Positions 56,116-64,000 of a stretch of 64,000 nt of DNA are shown here, in pieces. A model generated the notes under the pieces. It saw nothing but the letters and a program-made list of their open reading frames with translations. It was not told the DNA's origin and did not search any database. Where the stretch lies: NCBI RefSeq assembly GCF_003333265.1, contig NZ_QOLB01000066.1, positions 19,316 through 83,315 on the forward strand. The letters run 5' to 3'. Source of the stretch: Candidatus Halocynthiibacter alkanivorans (GTDB lineage Bacteria; Pseudomonadota; Alphaproteobacteria; Rhodobacterales; Rhodobacteraceae). Within the stretch, counting starts at the first letter, position 1, and the number at the start of each line of letters is the position of its first letter. The position numbers and the translations under genes were made by a program.

Positions 56116-57854
56116 ACGGGTAGACCCACCACAAAACGCGCGCCCAGCGGCTCAGAGGTGATATCTGCATGGGTGGGGCGGATGTTTTCCGCCCAGATTA
56201 CGCCGCCATGGGCCTCAACGATCTGTTTGGAGATCGCCAGCCCAAGCCCTGAATTGTCGCCGAACTGGCTCTCGGGCCGCTGCGAATAGAACCGTTTGAA
56301 TATTTTCTGCAACGCTTGTTCGGGTATGCCCGGGCCGGTGTCTTCCACCACAATCAGCACCCGGTTGCCGCGGCGCCGCACCCAGATCCGGATCGCGTCG
56401 CCCTCGTCACAGAACGAGGTGGCATTGGCGATCAGATTGACAAACACCTGCGCCAGCCGCGCTTCCAGACCGACAATCTCGACCGGCTCATCAGGCAGAT
56501 CTGAAATGAATTCCACACCCTTTTTGCCCGCCTCCGCACCAAGATGTTCGATCAGGTTGCTCAGCATCGGCAGCAGGTTGAATCGCTCTTCTTCTTCTTT
56601 GACCAACTCACTGTCCAGCCGCGACGCATTGGAAATATCGGTGACCAGCCGGTCCAGCCGGCGCACATCATGCTCGATCACCTGCAACAGCTTTTCACGT
56701 TGATCGTCCCGCCGCGCCACCCGCATGGTGCCGACCGCCGAGCGCAGCGACGCCAGCGGGTTTTTGATTTCATGTGCCACATCTGCGGCGAATTGCTCAT
56801 TGGCGTCGATCCGGTCATACAGCGCCGCCACCATGCCGCGCAGCGCACCTGACAGCCGTCCGATCTCATCCGGCCGTCCGCTCAGATCCGGAATACGGAT
56901 CCGTCCCGGCCCCAGGTTTTGTGAATTGCTCACACGCCCGAATTCCGCCGCCGCTGCCAGATCCGACAGCGGGTTGGCAATGGTCGAGGCCAGCACCAGG
57001 CTCAGCCCGACCGAAACGAGGATGGCGATCACAAACATCTGCAACACCTGCTCGCGTTCCACCTGCACCAGCGCGTCCAGCTCCCCGGCCGCCGAGGTCA
57101 CCGCCACAACACCCACGGTCACCCCGCCCTGTTTCAGCGGCGTGCCAACGGAAAACACCGTGCGCCCGGAACTGTCCAGCGCCGTATTGACCTGCGTGCC
57201 GTCCACCAGGGTCGCCTGCACCAGGTCCCCGGCCAGCTTTGTCACGTCAAAATCCGCATCCGCGGCTTGTTTGTCAGAGGTCAGCCCCGATACCCCGTCC
57301 CAGATCCGGCCCAGAAAATCGGTGATCAGGGTCGGCTGCATCCTGCGCTCCAGCCCCTTGATGACAACGGCCTCGGCCCGCTCAGAACCGACGCTGGTGG
57401 TGATCAGCGTGCCGGAAGGGTCAAAGACAAACACGTCCAGCCCCGCCGGCAGGCTCAGCCCGCTCAGGGTTTCGGCCACATCGGCACCGTCGCCAGTCAC
57501 AAAATTGACCGGCGCGCCCTTGGGCAGGGTGGCTTCAAACACTTCGGCAATCAGCGCCGCTTCGGTCACCAGACCGCGCTCGCGCTGGATCACCAGAGAG
57601 TCGCGGAACGGGTTCAGATACAGCACCCCGGCCACCATGATGATGATCGCCAGCAGATTGAAGACGATGATTTTACGCGCCAGCGGCGAACGATTGATCG
57701 AGATAAAACCACGCCGCGCACGCGAAGCCCGCAGCGCATCGTCTGAGGGGCTGTTCAAAGCCTCCCAGTCTTCGCCCAGCACCACATCCGCAGCCCTGGC
57801 CGGTTTTGCCGGCTTTGCTTTGGGGCGCAGGCCTATCTTGGACACCAGCGTCAT
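56112..57854 (-). CDS. chvG: sensor histidine kinase ChvG
   Basis: 580 residues. Membrane segment 1 near 60-80 (KIIVFNLLAIIIMVAGVLYL) and segment 2 near 270-290 (MFVIAILVSVGLSLVLASTI) flank a large periplasmic sensor domain. HAMP follows, then the H-box FAADVAHEIKNPLASLRSAV with His near 363, N-box in FVNLIANATSFCDEG, G1 VEDTGPGIPEQAL and G2 GDNSGLGLAISKQIVEAHGG. ChvG is the acid/wall-stress kinase of alphaproteobacteria. Its start overlaps chvI by one base, and its stop overlaps hprK. Confidence 0.94.
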   Translation of the reverse strand: MTLVSKIGLRPKAKPAKPARAADVVLGEDWEALNSPSDDALRASRARRGFISINRSPLARKIIVFNLLAIIIMVAGVLYLNPFRDSLVIQRERGLVTEAALIAEVFEATLPKGAPVNFVTGDGADVAETLSGLSLPAGLDVFVFDPSGTLITTSVGSERAEAVVIKGLERRMQPTLITDFLGRIWDGVSGLTSDKQAADADFDVTKLAGDLVQATLVDGTQVNTALDSSGRTVFSVGTPLKQGGVTVGVVAVTSAAGELDALVQVEREQVLQMFVIAILVSVGLSLVLASTIANPLSDLAAAAEFGRVSNSQNLGPGRIRIPDLSGRPDEIGRLSGALRGMVAALYDRIDANEQFAADVAHEIKNPLASLRSAVGTMRVARRDDQREKLLQVIEHDVRRLDRLVTDISNASRLDSELVKEEEERFNLLPMLSNLIEHLGAEAGKKGVEFISDLPDEPVEIVGLEARLAQVFVNLIANATSFCDEGDAIRIWVRRRGNRVLIVVEDTGPGIPEQALQKIFKRFYSQRPESQFGDNSGLGLAISKQIVEAHGGVIWAENIRPTHADITSEPLGARFVVGLPV

Positions 57855-58558
57855 TATTCTTCGTTATACCTGTAACCAATGCCGTACAGCGTTTCGATCG
57901 CCGAAAACTCTTTGTCGGCACCGCGCATCTTTTTGCGCAGACGTTTGATGTGGCTGTCGATCGTGCGATCGTCCACATAAACCTGATCATCATAGGCCAC
58001 ATCCATCAGCTGGTCGCGGCTTTTGACAAAGCCCGGCCGCTGGGCCAGCGCCTGCAACAACAGGAATTCGGTGACGGTCAGCGACACATCCGTGCCCTTC
58101 CAGACCACCGAATGACGCAGCGGATCCATCACCAGGTCGCCGCGTTCCAGCACTTTATCTTCATCACTTTCGACCACGTCGCGCCCTTCAAGCACGTCCT
58201 GCCGCCGCAACAGCGCCCGGATACGCTCGACCAGCAGCCGCTGGGAAAACGGTTTTTTGACATAGTCATCCGCCCCCATTCGCAGGCCGAGAACCTCGTC
58301 AATTTCGTCATCTTTGGAGGTCAGGAAAATCACCGGCAGGGTGGAGGTTTTCTGTCGCAGCCGCTGCAGCAGATCCATGCCGTCCATCCGGGGCATTTTT
58401 ATATCCAGCACCGCCATATCGGGCAGGCGCTTATTAAACGCATCCAGTGCAGCCTGACCGTCATTATAGGTCTCGACCTCAAAGCCCTCGGCCTCAAGTG
58501 TCATTGAAACCGACGTCAGGATATTCCTGTCATCATCAACCAATGCAATCCTCGACAT
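57854..58558 (-). CDS. chvI: response regulator ChvI
   Basis: 234 residues. Receiver domain: acidic pocket DDDR near 8-11, phospho-accepting Asp in [11 protein letters not shown] near 53 and Lys in [11 protein letters not shown] near 103. OmpR-type winged helix: [40 protein letters not shown] and [10 protein letters not shown]. First gene of the row, with a 351-bp control region between it and pckA. Confidence 0.95.
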   Translation of the reverse strand: MSRIALVDDDRNILTSVSMTLEAEGFEVETYNDGQAALDAFNKRLPDMAVLDIKMPRMDGMDLLQRLRQKTSTLPVIFLTSKDDEIDEVLGLRMGADDYVKKPFSQRLLVERIRALLRRQDVLEGRDVVESDEDKVLERGDLVMDPLRHSVVWKGTDVSLTVTEFLLLQALAQRPGFVKSRDQLMDVAYDDQVYVDDRTIDSHIKRLRKKMRGADKEFSAIETLYGIGYRYNEE

Positions 58559-58909
58559 AGTGAGGTATCCTTATACTGCCCAAATATTATATTTTTTTAC
58601 CATAATCCCGCGTTGACCACACGGAATCAACACCTATCTGCGAATCGGTCAGAGCCTCGGGTCTATCCCACAATAAAAATATCAAATAATGGCTAATATG
58701 GCGCATATTCAGGCACACAGTTTCCGATCATAGAACCCGTTAGCGTTAACCTGGCGCTGATTGCGCTAACTGTGCGAATGCGCCCTGTTCTTCCATAAAA
58801 TCCATATGTTAAAGATTAAACATCCGGTCGCTGACCCGGCTGGAAGGGCGATGTTACGCCTAACATAAAATTCAGACATTCGCCGTTAACCCGGCAGAGG
58901 AGCTTGCAG
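58559..58909. other. shared control region between chvI and pckA
   Basis: 351 bp without a gene. It holds a LacI-type palindrome at 58739-58750, a 7-bp inverted pair GTTAGCG/CGCTAAC (58739-58745, 58764-58770), two near-identical 12-mers (58744-58755 and 58884-58895) and the ribosome site of pckA (GAGGAG 58897-58902). AT-rich stretches near 58580-58600 and 58670-58700 may hold the chvI promoter. Confidence 0.5.
58739..58750. promoter_or_regulatory. LacI-family-type palindrome upstream of pckA
   Basis: GTTAGCGTTAAC is a near-perfect 12-bp dyad with a central CG, the layout of LacI/GalR operators. In Rhodobacter the LacI regulator CceR is reported to control central carbon genes, pckA probably among them. 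The site is 160-170 bp upstream of pckA and about 180 bp upstream of chvI. Binding is inferred only. Confidence 0.45.
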
Positions 58910-60508
58910 ATGACCACCGGACGCGTGAACCCGGCACATCGACTTGAGGACCAGGGCATCAACGGGTTGGGAAATGTTTATTACAACCTGATGGAGCCGG
59001 CGCTGATCGAAGAAGCGCTGAAACGTGACGAAGGCACGCTCGGAAACGGCGGGGCTTTCCTCGTTTCCACCGGCACCCACACCGGCCGCTCCCCCAAAGA
59101 TAAGTTTGTTGTGCGCACCCCCGCTGTCGAAGACAGTATCTGGTGGGAAAACAACCCGCCGATGACCCCCGACAGCTTTGATGCGCTCTATGCCGACATG
59201 CTGGAGCACATGAAGGACGGCGACTATTTTGTGCAGGATCTGTTTGGCGGCGCTGATGATGCGCACCGGCTTGACGTGCGCGTTGTGACCGAGCTGGCCT
59301 GGCACGGGCTGTTCATCCGCACCATGCTGCGCCGCCCGGAACGCTCCGAACTGGACGGGTTCATCGCCGATTATACCATAATCAACTGCCCCAGCTTCCT
59401 GGCTGATCCGGCGAAACACGGCTGCCGCAGCAGCACTGTCATCGCGATGAACTTTGACAAAAAACTGATTCTGATCGGCGGCACCGCCTATGCCGGTGAA
59501 AACAAAAAATCCGTGTTCTCGCTGCTGAACTACATCCTGCCCGGTAAAGGTGTGATGGCGATGCACTGCTCCGCCAACCACGCGCCGAACAATCCGGTCG
59601 ACACTGCCATCTTCTTTGGCCTGTCGGGCACCGGCAAGACCACCTTGTCGGCTGATCCGTCCCGGGTGCTGATCGGCGATGATGAACATGGCTGGTCCGA
59701 ACGTGGCACTTTCAACTTTGAAGGCGGCTGTTACGCCAAGACCATCAACCTTTCGGCCGAAGCCGAACCCGAAATCTACGCCACCACGTCGAAATTCGGC
59801 ACCGTGGTTGAAAACATGGTGTTTGACCCGGACACCAAAGAGCTAGATTTTGAGGACGACAGCATCACCGCCAACATGCGCTGCGCCTACCCGCTGCACT
59901 ATATTGGCAACGCCTCCAAAACTGCGCTGGGGGGGCATCCGAAAAACATCATCATGCTGACCTGTGACGCCTTTGGGGTGCTGCCTCCGATTGCCCGGCT
60001 GACCCCGGCGCAGGCGATGTACCACTTCCTTTCGGGCTTCACCTCCAAAGTGGCCGGCACCGAGCAGGGCGTGACCGAGCCCCAGCCGACCTTCTCGACC
60101 TGTTTTGGCGCCCCGTTCATGCCGCGGCGCCCGGAAGTCTATGGCAACCTGCTGCGCGACAAAATTGCCAGCCACGGCGCCACCTGCTGGCTGGTCAACA
60201 CCGGCTGGACCGGCGGCGCTTACGGCACCGGCTCCCGCATGCCGATCCGTGCCACCCGGGCGCTGCTGACCGCCGCGCTCGACGGCTCGCTCGGCGCAGT
60301 TGAGTTCCGCAAAGACGCGAACTTTGGCTTTGACGTTCCGGTTTCGGTTCCCGGCGTTGCAGATGTGCTGCTGAACCCGCGCCGCACCTGGGCGGATCAG
60401 GACGCCTATGACACGCAGGCCGCAAAGCTGGTAAACATGTTCTCGGAAAACTTTACCCAGTATATCGACTATATCGATGAAGACGTGAAAGCCGCCGCCA
60501 TCGGCTGA
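58910..60508 (+). CDS. pckA: phosphoenolpyruvate carboxykinase (ATP)
   Basis: 532 residues from ATG 58910 (GAGGAG 7 nt upstream; a TTG two codons earlier is less likely). The kinase P-loop [20 protein letters not shown] near 241-260, substrate segment [19 protein letters not shown] near 54, metal-binding HCSANHAP and GDDEHGW near 264-270 are intact. It converts oxaloacetate and ATP to PEP and CO2, the first step of gluconeogenesis. Divergent from chvI; a strong terminator follows its stop. Confidence 0.96.
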   Translation: MTTGRVNPAHRLEDQGINGLGNVYYNLMEPALIEEALKRDEGTLGNGGAFLVSTGTHTGRSPKDKFVVRTPAVEDSIWWENNPPMTPDSFDALYADMLEHMKDGDYFVQDLFGGADDAHRLDVRVVTELAWHGLFIRTMLRRPERSELDGFIADYTIINCPSFLADPAKHGCRSSTVIAMNFDKKLILIGGTAYAGENKKSVFSLLNYILPGKGVMAMHCSANHAPNNPVDTAIFFGLSGTGKTTLSADPSRVLIGDDEHGWSERGTFNFEGGCYAKTINLSAEAEPEIYATTSKFGTVVENMVFDPDTKELDFEDDSITANMRCAYPLHYIGNASKTALGGHPKNIIMLTCDAFGVLPPIARLTPAQAMYHFLSGFTSKVAGTEQGVTEPQPTFSTCFGAPFMPRRPEVYGNLLRDKIASHGATCWLVNTGWTGGAYGTGSRMPIRATRALLTAALDGSLGAVEFRKDANFGFDVPVSVPGVADVLLNPRRTWADQDAYDTQAAKLVNMFSENFTQYIDYIDEDVKAAAIG

Positions 60509-60528
60509 TGCGTCCCGTCTCTGAAAAC

Positions 60529-60563
60529 AAAAAACGCCCCGGATAATCTTCGGGGCGTTTTTT
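60529..60563. terminator. intrinsic terminator after pckA
   Basis: Stem AAACGCCCCG/CGGGGCGTTT around 60532-60560 with a 9-nt loop and TTTTTT on the plus strand, A-run on the other side. It can also serve the convergent GFA-family gene. Confidence 0.88.
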
Positions 60564-60669
60564 GTTAAGCCGCTGAAGCGGGAAGCGCGGTTGCTGCCGG
60601 TACCACTGAAAGGTCTGACGTTTCTGCCGCTGATGGCACTGGCCAGCGCAGGCGCGCCAGAGCGACAGC

Positions 60670-61098
60670 CTATTCTTCCATGGTCTCGCCACTGCCGCCC
60701 AGTTCCGCCGGAAAATCGCGCATCTTGGGCAGCCCGTCTTTGATCGGCAATACCGTTTCGGCGTAGTTCACATGCACACCGGGGCTGAACTTCTGCGTCG
60801 GGATGGTGGCGGCATAGACATCCACCAGACCAAAGCCCTTATGCCCGGTCATCACATGGCCCCCACATTGGGAACAAAACTGCCGCTGGCTCGACTCATT
60901 TTTTTCAAACATGGTCAGTTTGTCGCCACCTTTGGTGACCTTGACCGCTTCGGGCTTCCACAGCGTAAACGCATTCACTGGCCCCGCCGACCACGAACGG
61001 CAGGATTCACAATGGCAATAGCCCATCGCCTCCGGTTCGCCGCTGACCTCGATCTCAACGGCACCACAAAAACAAGAACCTTTCTGAACATCTGACAT
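60670..61098 (-). CDS. GFA/CENP-V family zinc protein
   Basis: 142 residues. Cysteine pairs are placed as in glutathione-dependent formaldehyde-activating (GFA) proteins: SCFCGAVEIEVSGEP near 8-22, GYCHCESCRSWS near 26-37 and FCSQCGGHVMTGHKG near 74-88, with GLVDVYAATIP after them. The family binds zinc; its catalytic role in formaldehyde-glutathione conversion is debated, so the call stays at family level. GAGAGGGA lies before ATG 61098. Confidence 0.85.
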   Translation of the reverse strand: MSDVQKGSCFCGAVEIEVSGEPEAMGYCHCESCRSWSAGPVNAFTLWKPEAVKVTKGGDKLTMFEKNESSQRQFCSQCGGHVMTGHKGFGLVDVYAATIPTQKFSPGVHVNYAETVLPIKDGLPKMRDFPAELGGSGETMEE

Positions 61099-61207
61099 CG
61101 TCCCTCTCTTTCCATTTTCAACAAATCAGATTGAGAATGCGCGGCCGGGTACACCAGCCCCCGCGCCGCCAGACTACCACATTTTGCGGGCAGGTTTTAC
61201 AGATAAA

Positions 61208-61238
61208 GGGCGCCGGCATCCCTGCGGATACGGCGCCC
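61208..61238 (-). terminator. hairpin after the TauE-like gene, possible terminator
   Basis: Outer arms GGGCGCCG and CGGCGCCC are perfect, and inner bases ATCC/GGAT extend the stem around a CTGC loop. TTTATCTGT follows on the minus strand, a short T-rich tail. It lies 68 bp beyond the TauE-like stop. Confidence 0.6.
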
Positions 61239-61305
61239 AGAATATCAGCATATGAACGCCCGACCCCGAAATCAGCCGCGCGGTGGGCTCAGCCTGTTGC
61301 CGCCA

Positions 61306-62076
61306 TCAGCCCATCAACCCGCGCCGCAGCAGGTTCAGCCCGGCCAGCGCCAGAACGATCAGAGTAATGCGTCTGAACTTCACCGGATCCAGCCGGTCCT
61401 GCACCAACACGCCCAGAGCCATGCCGGCAATCACCGGCCCCACCATCATCAGCGACCATGGCAGGGTGCGCGCATTCAGCACCCCGGACTGCAGGTGTGA
61501 CAGCAACAACATCACCGCACCTGAGCCGAAAATCACCCCGATGGTCTGAATCTGCACCTTTTTGGGCGTGTCCAGCGCCGTCAGATAGGCAATCGTCGGC
61601 GGCCCCCAGACACCGGTCACGCCACCAATAACGCCGGCCGCAGAGCCCAGAACCACTTCAACCACGCCCTTGCGTCCGTCGGGTACGCTGAACTTAAAGC
61701 CCGCCAGCTGAACCAGAGAAAAGGCGACCACCGGCCCGCCAATCAGCAGGAACATCACCTGTTCGGAAAAATACGGGATAAACTGTGCGCCGATCAGGAT
61801 CCCGGCCAGCAACACCGCCAGAAAGCGACGAAACTTACGAAACACCAGCTTCAGCGGTGCAAAGCCGCCCCGCGCGGCCTGCCACAGGTTGGCAACCAAC
61901 GTCGGCACAACCAGAACCGCCAGCGCGTCTTCCGGCGGCAAAAATGTGCTCAGAGAGGAAATCAGGATCAGCGGCAGTGCAAATCCCACCGCGCCTTTGA
62001 CAAACCCCGCCAGCAACCCGAACGCCAGCGCAAACAAAACATAGGTCATCGGGATATCTGCGAATACTGCGCTCAT
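61306..62076 (-). CDS. TauE/SafE-family membrane exporter
   Basis: 256 residues from ATG 62076 (MSAVFADIPMTYV); the longer frame to 62139 starts with a charged non-conserved stretch. Eight hydrophobic segments, with FGLLAGFVKGAVGFALPLIL near 20-39 and VVLGSAAGVIGGVTGVWGPP near 140-159, the two inverted family repeats. The family exports sulfite or small organosulfonates, but also other anions; substrate not shown. Alone on the minus strand, divergent from mcd. Confidence 0.82.
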   Translation of the reverse strand: MSAVFADIPMTYVLFALAFGLLAGFVKGAVGFALPLILISSLSTFLPPEDALAVLVVPTLVANLWQAARGGFAPLKLVFRKFRRFLAVLLAGILIGAQFIPYFSEQVMFLLIGGPVVAFSLVQLAGFKFSVPDGRKGVVEVVLGSAAGVIGGVTGVWGPPTIAYLTALDTPKKVQIQTIGVIFGSGAVMLLLSHLQSGVLNARTLPWSLMMVGPVIAGMALGVLVQDRLDPVKFRRITLIVLALAGLNLLRRGLMG

Positions 62077-62244
62077 GATTCTGCCTGTCTGCCCGGTGTT
62101 TTCCCGCAATCTAGCCGATCTTCTGATGCTGCGCTGCAAAATCGACAGAGTTACTTTCGTTCAAAACGTATGTTCTGTCGGTATTTTAATTGCGCTGCAC
62201 CTGCAAAGTGAATATACCTGCAGCCAACAATGAGGAGACAGCAC

Positions 62245-63918
62245 ATGCCTGACAACGGACTGATTCTGCAGCGGCCAGAGCCCCGCCTGCCCGATCTGCT
62301 GAACCTGACCGCAGGCGCGCTGCCTCATGTGGAGACCCTGTGCGACCTGGCCCGGACATCGGTGCGCGCGCTGGTGCTGAAAGAGGGGCGCATCGCCGGT
62401 GATCTGGTGGATCTGCACCAGACCGCCGTGCACGGTTATGCCTGGCTCTCCACCTATCACCAGGCGCTGCGCCAGATGCAGAAATGGGCAGAGCAGCTGG
62501 ACCGCGACGGCCGGCTCAATGACATGGAAGCGCTGATCCTGCAGATCGCCTTTGGGGAATATCTCAATCAGATCCACGGCGGCATTCCGATGAACCAGGG
62601 CGAGATTCTGCGCCTGTCCGACATGGGGCTGAGCGACCTGCCTGCCGCTCCCGCTGAAGTCACCAATCTGATGCAAAGCGGCAATACCTCCGCCGCCCGC
62701 ACCCGCCTGGTCACACTGATGCAGCAAAACGCCGGCCACGCCACCTTTGGCGCCACCGGACTGGATGAAGAACTGGAGATGATCCGCGATCAGTTCCGCC
62801 GCTTTGCCGATGAACGTGTCACGCCCCACGCCCATGACTGGCACCTGAAAGACGAGCTGATCCCGATCGAAATCATCGATGAGCTGGCGGAAATGGGGGT
62901 GTTCGGCCTGACCATCCCCGAAGAGTTCGGCGGGTTCGGCATGTCCAAAGCCTCAATGGTGGTGGTGTCGGAAGAACTGTCGCGTGGCTATATCGGCGTC
63001 GGCTCGCTGGGCACCCGCTCTGAAATTGCCGCCGAACTGATCCTCTGCGGCGGCACAGAGTCGCAGAAAACCCACTGGCTGCCCAAAATCTCCACCGGTG
63101 AAATCCTGCCCACCGCCGTGTTCACTGAACCCAATACCGGCTCTGATCTCGGCGCGCTGCGCACCCGCGCCGTGCGCGACGGCGAAGACTATACCGTCAC
63201 CGGCAACAAGACCTGGATCACCCATGCCGCCCGCACCCATGTGATGACCTTGCTGGCGCGCACCGACCCTGACAGCGTGGATTACAAAGGCCTCTCCATG
63301 TTCCTGGCCGAAAAAACACCGGGCACGGTTGCTGATCCCTTCCCCACCCCGGGCATGAGCGGCGGCGAGATCGAAGTGCTGGGTTATCGTGGCATGAAAG
63401 AATATGAGCTGGCGTTTGACGGGTTTCAGGTCAAAGGCGAGAACTTGCTTGGTGGCCGCGAAGGCCATGGCTTTAAACAGCTGATGCAGACCTTTGAGTC
63501 CGCTCGGATCCAGACCGCTGCGCGCGCCATCGGCGTCGCCCAGAACGCGCTGGAAGTCGGCCTGCAATACGCCATTGACCGCAAACAGTTCGCACGCTCG
63601 CTGATCGAATTCCCGCGGGTGTCAGGCAAGCTGGCGATGATGGCGGTGGAAATCATGATCGCCCGGCAGCTGACCTATTTTGCCGCCTGGGAAAAAGACC
63701 ATGACCGGCGCTGTGATGTCGAAGCCGGCATGGCGAAACTGCTCGGCGCCCGTGTGGCCTGGGCAGCGGCGGACAATGCGTTGCAGATCCATGGCGGCAA
63801 CGGCTTTGCGCTGGAATATCAGATCAGCCGCATACTCTGTGACGCCCGCATCCTCAACATCTTTGAAGGCGCCGGTGAAATCCAGGCCCAGGTCATCGCC
63901 CGCCGCCTGCTCGGCTGA
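62245..63918 (+). CDS. mcd: (2S)-methylsuccinyl-CoA dehydrogenase
   Basis: 557 residues from ATG 62245, with GAGGAG 7 nt upstream. A ~155-residue N-terminal region (QIAFGEYLNQIHGGIPMNQG near 107-126) precedes an acyl-CoA dehydrogenase core; this extended layout is characteristic of Mcd. The core shows EEFGGFGMSKASMVVVSEEL, TEPNTGSDLGALRTRAV (flavin contact), WITHAARTHVMTLLARTD and the C-terminal QIHGGNGFALEYQISRILCD and IFEGAGEIQAQVIAR. Mcd oxidises methylsuccinyl-CoA to mesaconyl-CoA in the ethylmalonyl-CoA pathway, passing electrons to ETF. A normal short-chain acyl-CoA dehydrogenase is the alternative, but would lack the N-terminal region. Confidence 0.92.
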   Translation: MPDNGLILQRPEPRLPDLLNLTAGALPHVETLCDLARTSVRALVLKEGRIAGDLVDLHQTAVHGYAWLSTYHQALRQMQKWAEQLDRDGRLNDMEALILQIAFGEYLNQIHGGIPMNQGEILRLSDMGLSDLPAAPAEVTNLMQSGNTSAARTRLVTLMQQNAGHATFGATGLDEELEMIRDQFRRFADERVTPHAHDWHLKDELIPIEIIDELAEMGVFGLTIPEEFGGFGMSKASMVVVSEELSRGYIGVGSLGTRSEIAAELILCGGTESQKTHWLPKISTGEILPTAVFTEPNTGSDLGALRTRAVRDGEDYTVTGNKTWITHAARTHVMTLLARTDPDSVDYKGLSMFLAEKTPGTVADPFPTPGMSGGEIEVLGYRGMKEYELAFDGFQVKGENLLGGREGHGFKQLMQTFESARIQTAARAIGVAQNALEVGLQYAIDRKQFARSLIEFPRVSGKLAMMAVEIMIARQLTYFAAWEKDHDRRCDVEAGMAKLLGARVAWAAADNALQIHGGNGFALEYQISRILCDARILNIFEGAGEIQAQVIARRLLG

Positions 63919-64000
63919 CCTGCCACCACCGGGGGGGCGTCTTTGCAGGCGGCCCACCCACAGCGCCTCTCCACCAGCGCCCTGCCCGAATGCGCCCGCC

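Overview
The window is a 64 kb stretch of a GC-rich alphaproteobacterial chromosome. The gene content points to the Rhodobacteraceae (Roseobacter group): a bztABCD-type acidic-amino-acid ABC transporter, the chvI-chvG-hprK-rapZ-EIIA-HPr row divergent from pckA, an FNR/FnrL-type box, a luxR-luxI pair beside rarA, methylsuccinyl-CoA dehydrogenase of the ethylmalonyl-CoA pathway, and a MipZ-like C-terminus at the left edge. I see no rRNA, CRISPR, prophage, transposase or other obviously imported island; most of the window is core genome.

Layout. 1-3.4 kb: end of mipZ, a small membrane protein, an Rrf2/NsrR-like regulator behind an FNR box, adenine deaminase and tRNA-Arg(ACG). 3.4-7.0 kb (minus): a TVP38 membrane protein, a flavin disulfide oxidoreductase and a sensor kinase in one operon. 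7.3-16.7 kb (plus): rpmH-rnpA-yidD, an MFS exporter, ttcA, a GGDEF/EAL protein, yidC, engB, argB, a ferredoxin and a SixA-like phosphatase. 16.8-21.3 kb (minus): bztABCD. 21.5-25.3 kb (minus): ATP12, a HAD phosphatase, rluC-type pseudouridine synthase and rarA. 25.4-26.6 kb: luxR-luxI. 26.9-43.6 kb (minus): tuf and the S10-spc-alpha ribosomal cluster with secY, adk and rpoA. 43.7-46.7 kb: a lipoprotein and parC. 46.9-52.5 kb: an SDR, a HIG1-like twin-TM protein, cobalamin adenosyltransferase, etfBA, a DUF6473-like protein and 3-hydroxybutyryl-CoA dehydrogenase. 52.8-58.6 kb (minus): an acyltransferase and the PTS-Ntr/ChvGI row. 58.9-63.9 kb: pckA, a GFA-family protein, a TauE-like permease and mcd.

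How the parts fit. Carbon-flow genes dominate the right end: PEP carboxykinase is divergent from ChvI/ChvG and a regulatory phosphotransferase branch (HPr, EIIA, HPr kinase, RapZ). ETF, B12 adenosyltransferase, 3-hydroxybutyryl-CoA dehydrogenase and methylsuccinyl-CoA dehydrogenase are all usable in acetyl-CoA assimilation through the ethylmalonyl-CoA pathway. The centre is the translation machinery.

I found no convincing wholly new multi-gene system. The most unusual items are: a 19-bp degenerate tandem repeat array after the 3-hydroxybutyryl-CoA dehydrogenase gene; a spc ribosomal cluster cut by an intrinsic terminator, an rpiB gene with its own promoter and a separate rplO promoter; RapZ with a ~115-residue low-complexity N-terminal extension; two GTAGGG-ended palindromes resembling REP elements; a two-hairpin leader before bztA; a LacI-type palindrome upstream of pckA; and a TVP38/oxidoreductase/kinase operon whose oxidoreductase has Tyr in place of the usual catalytic His.
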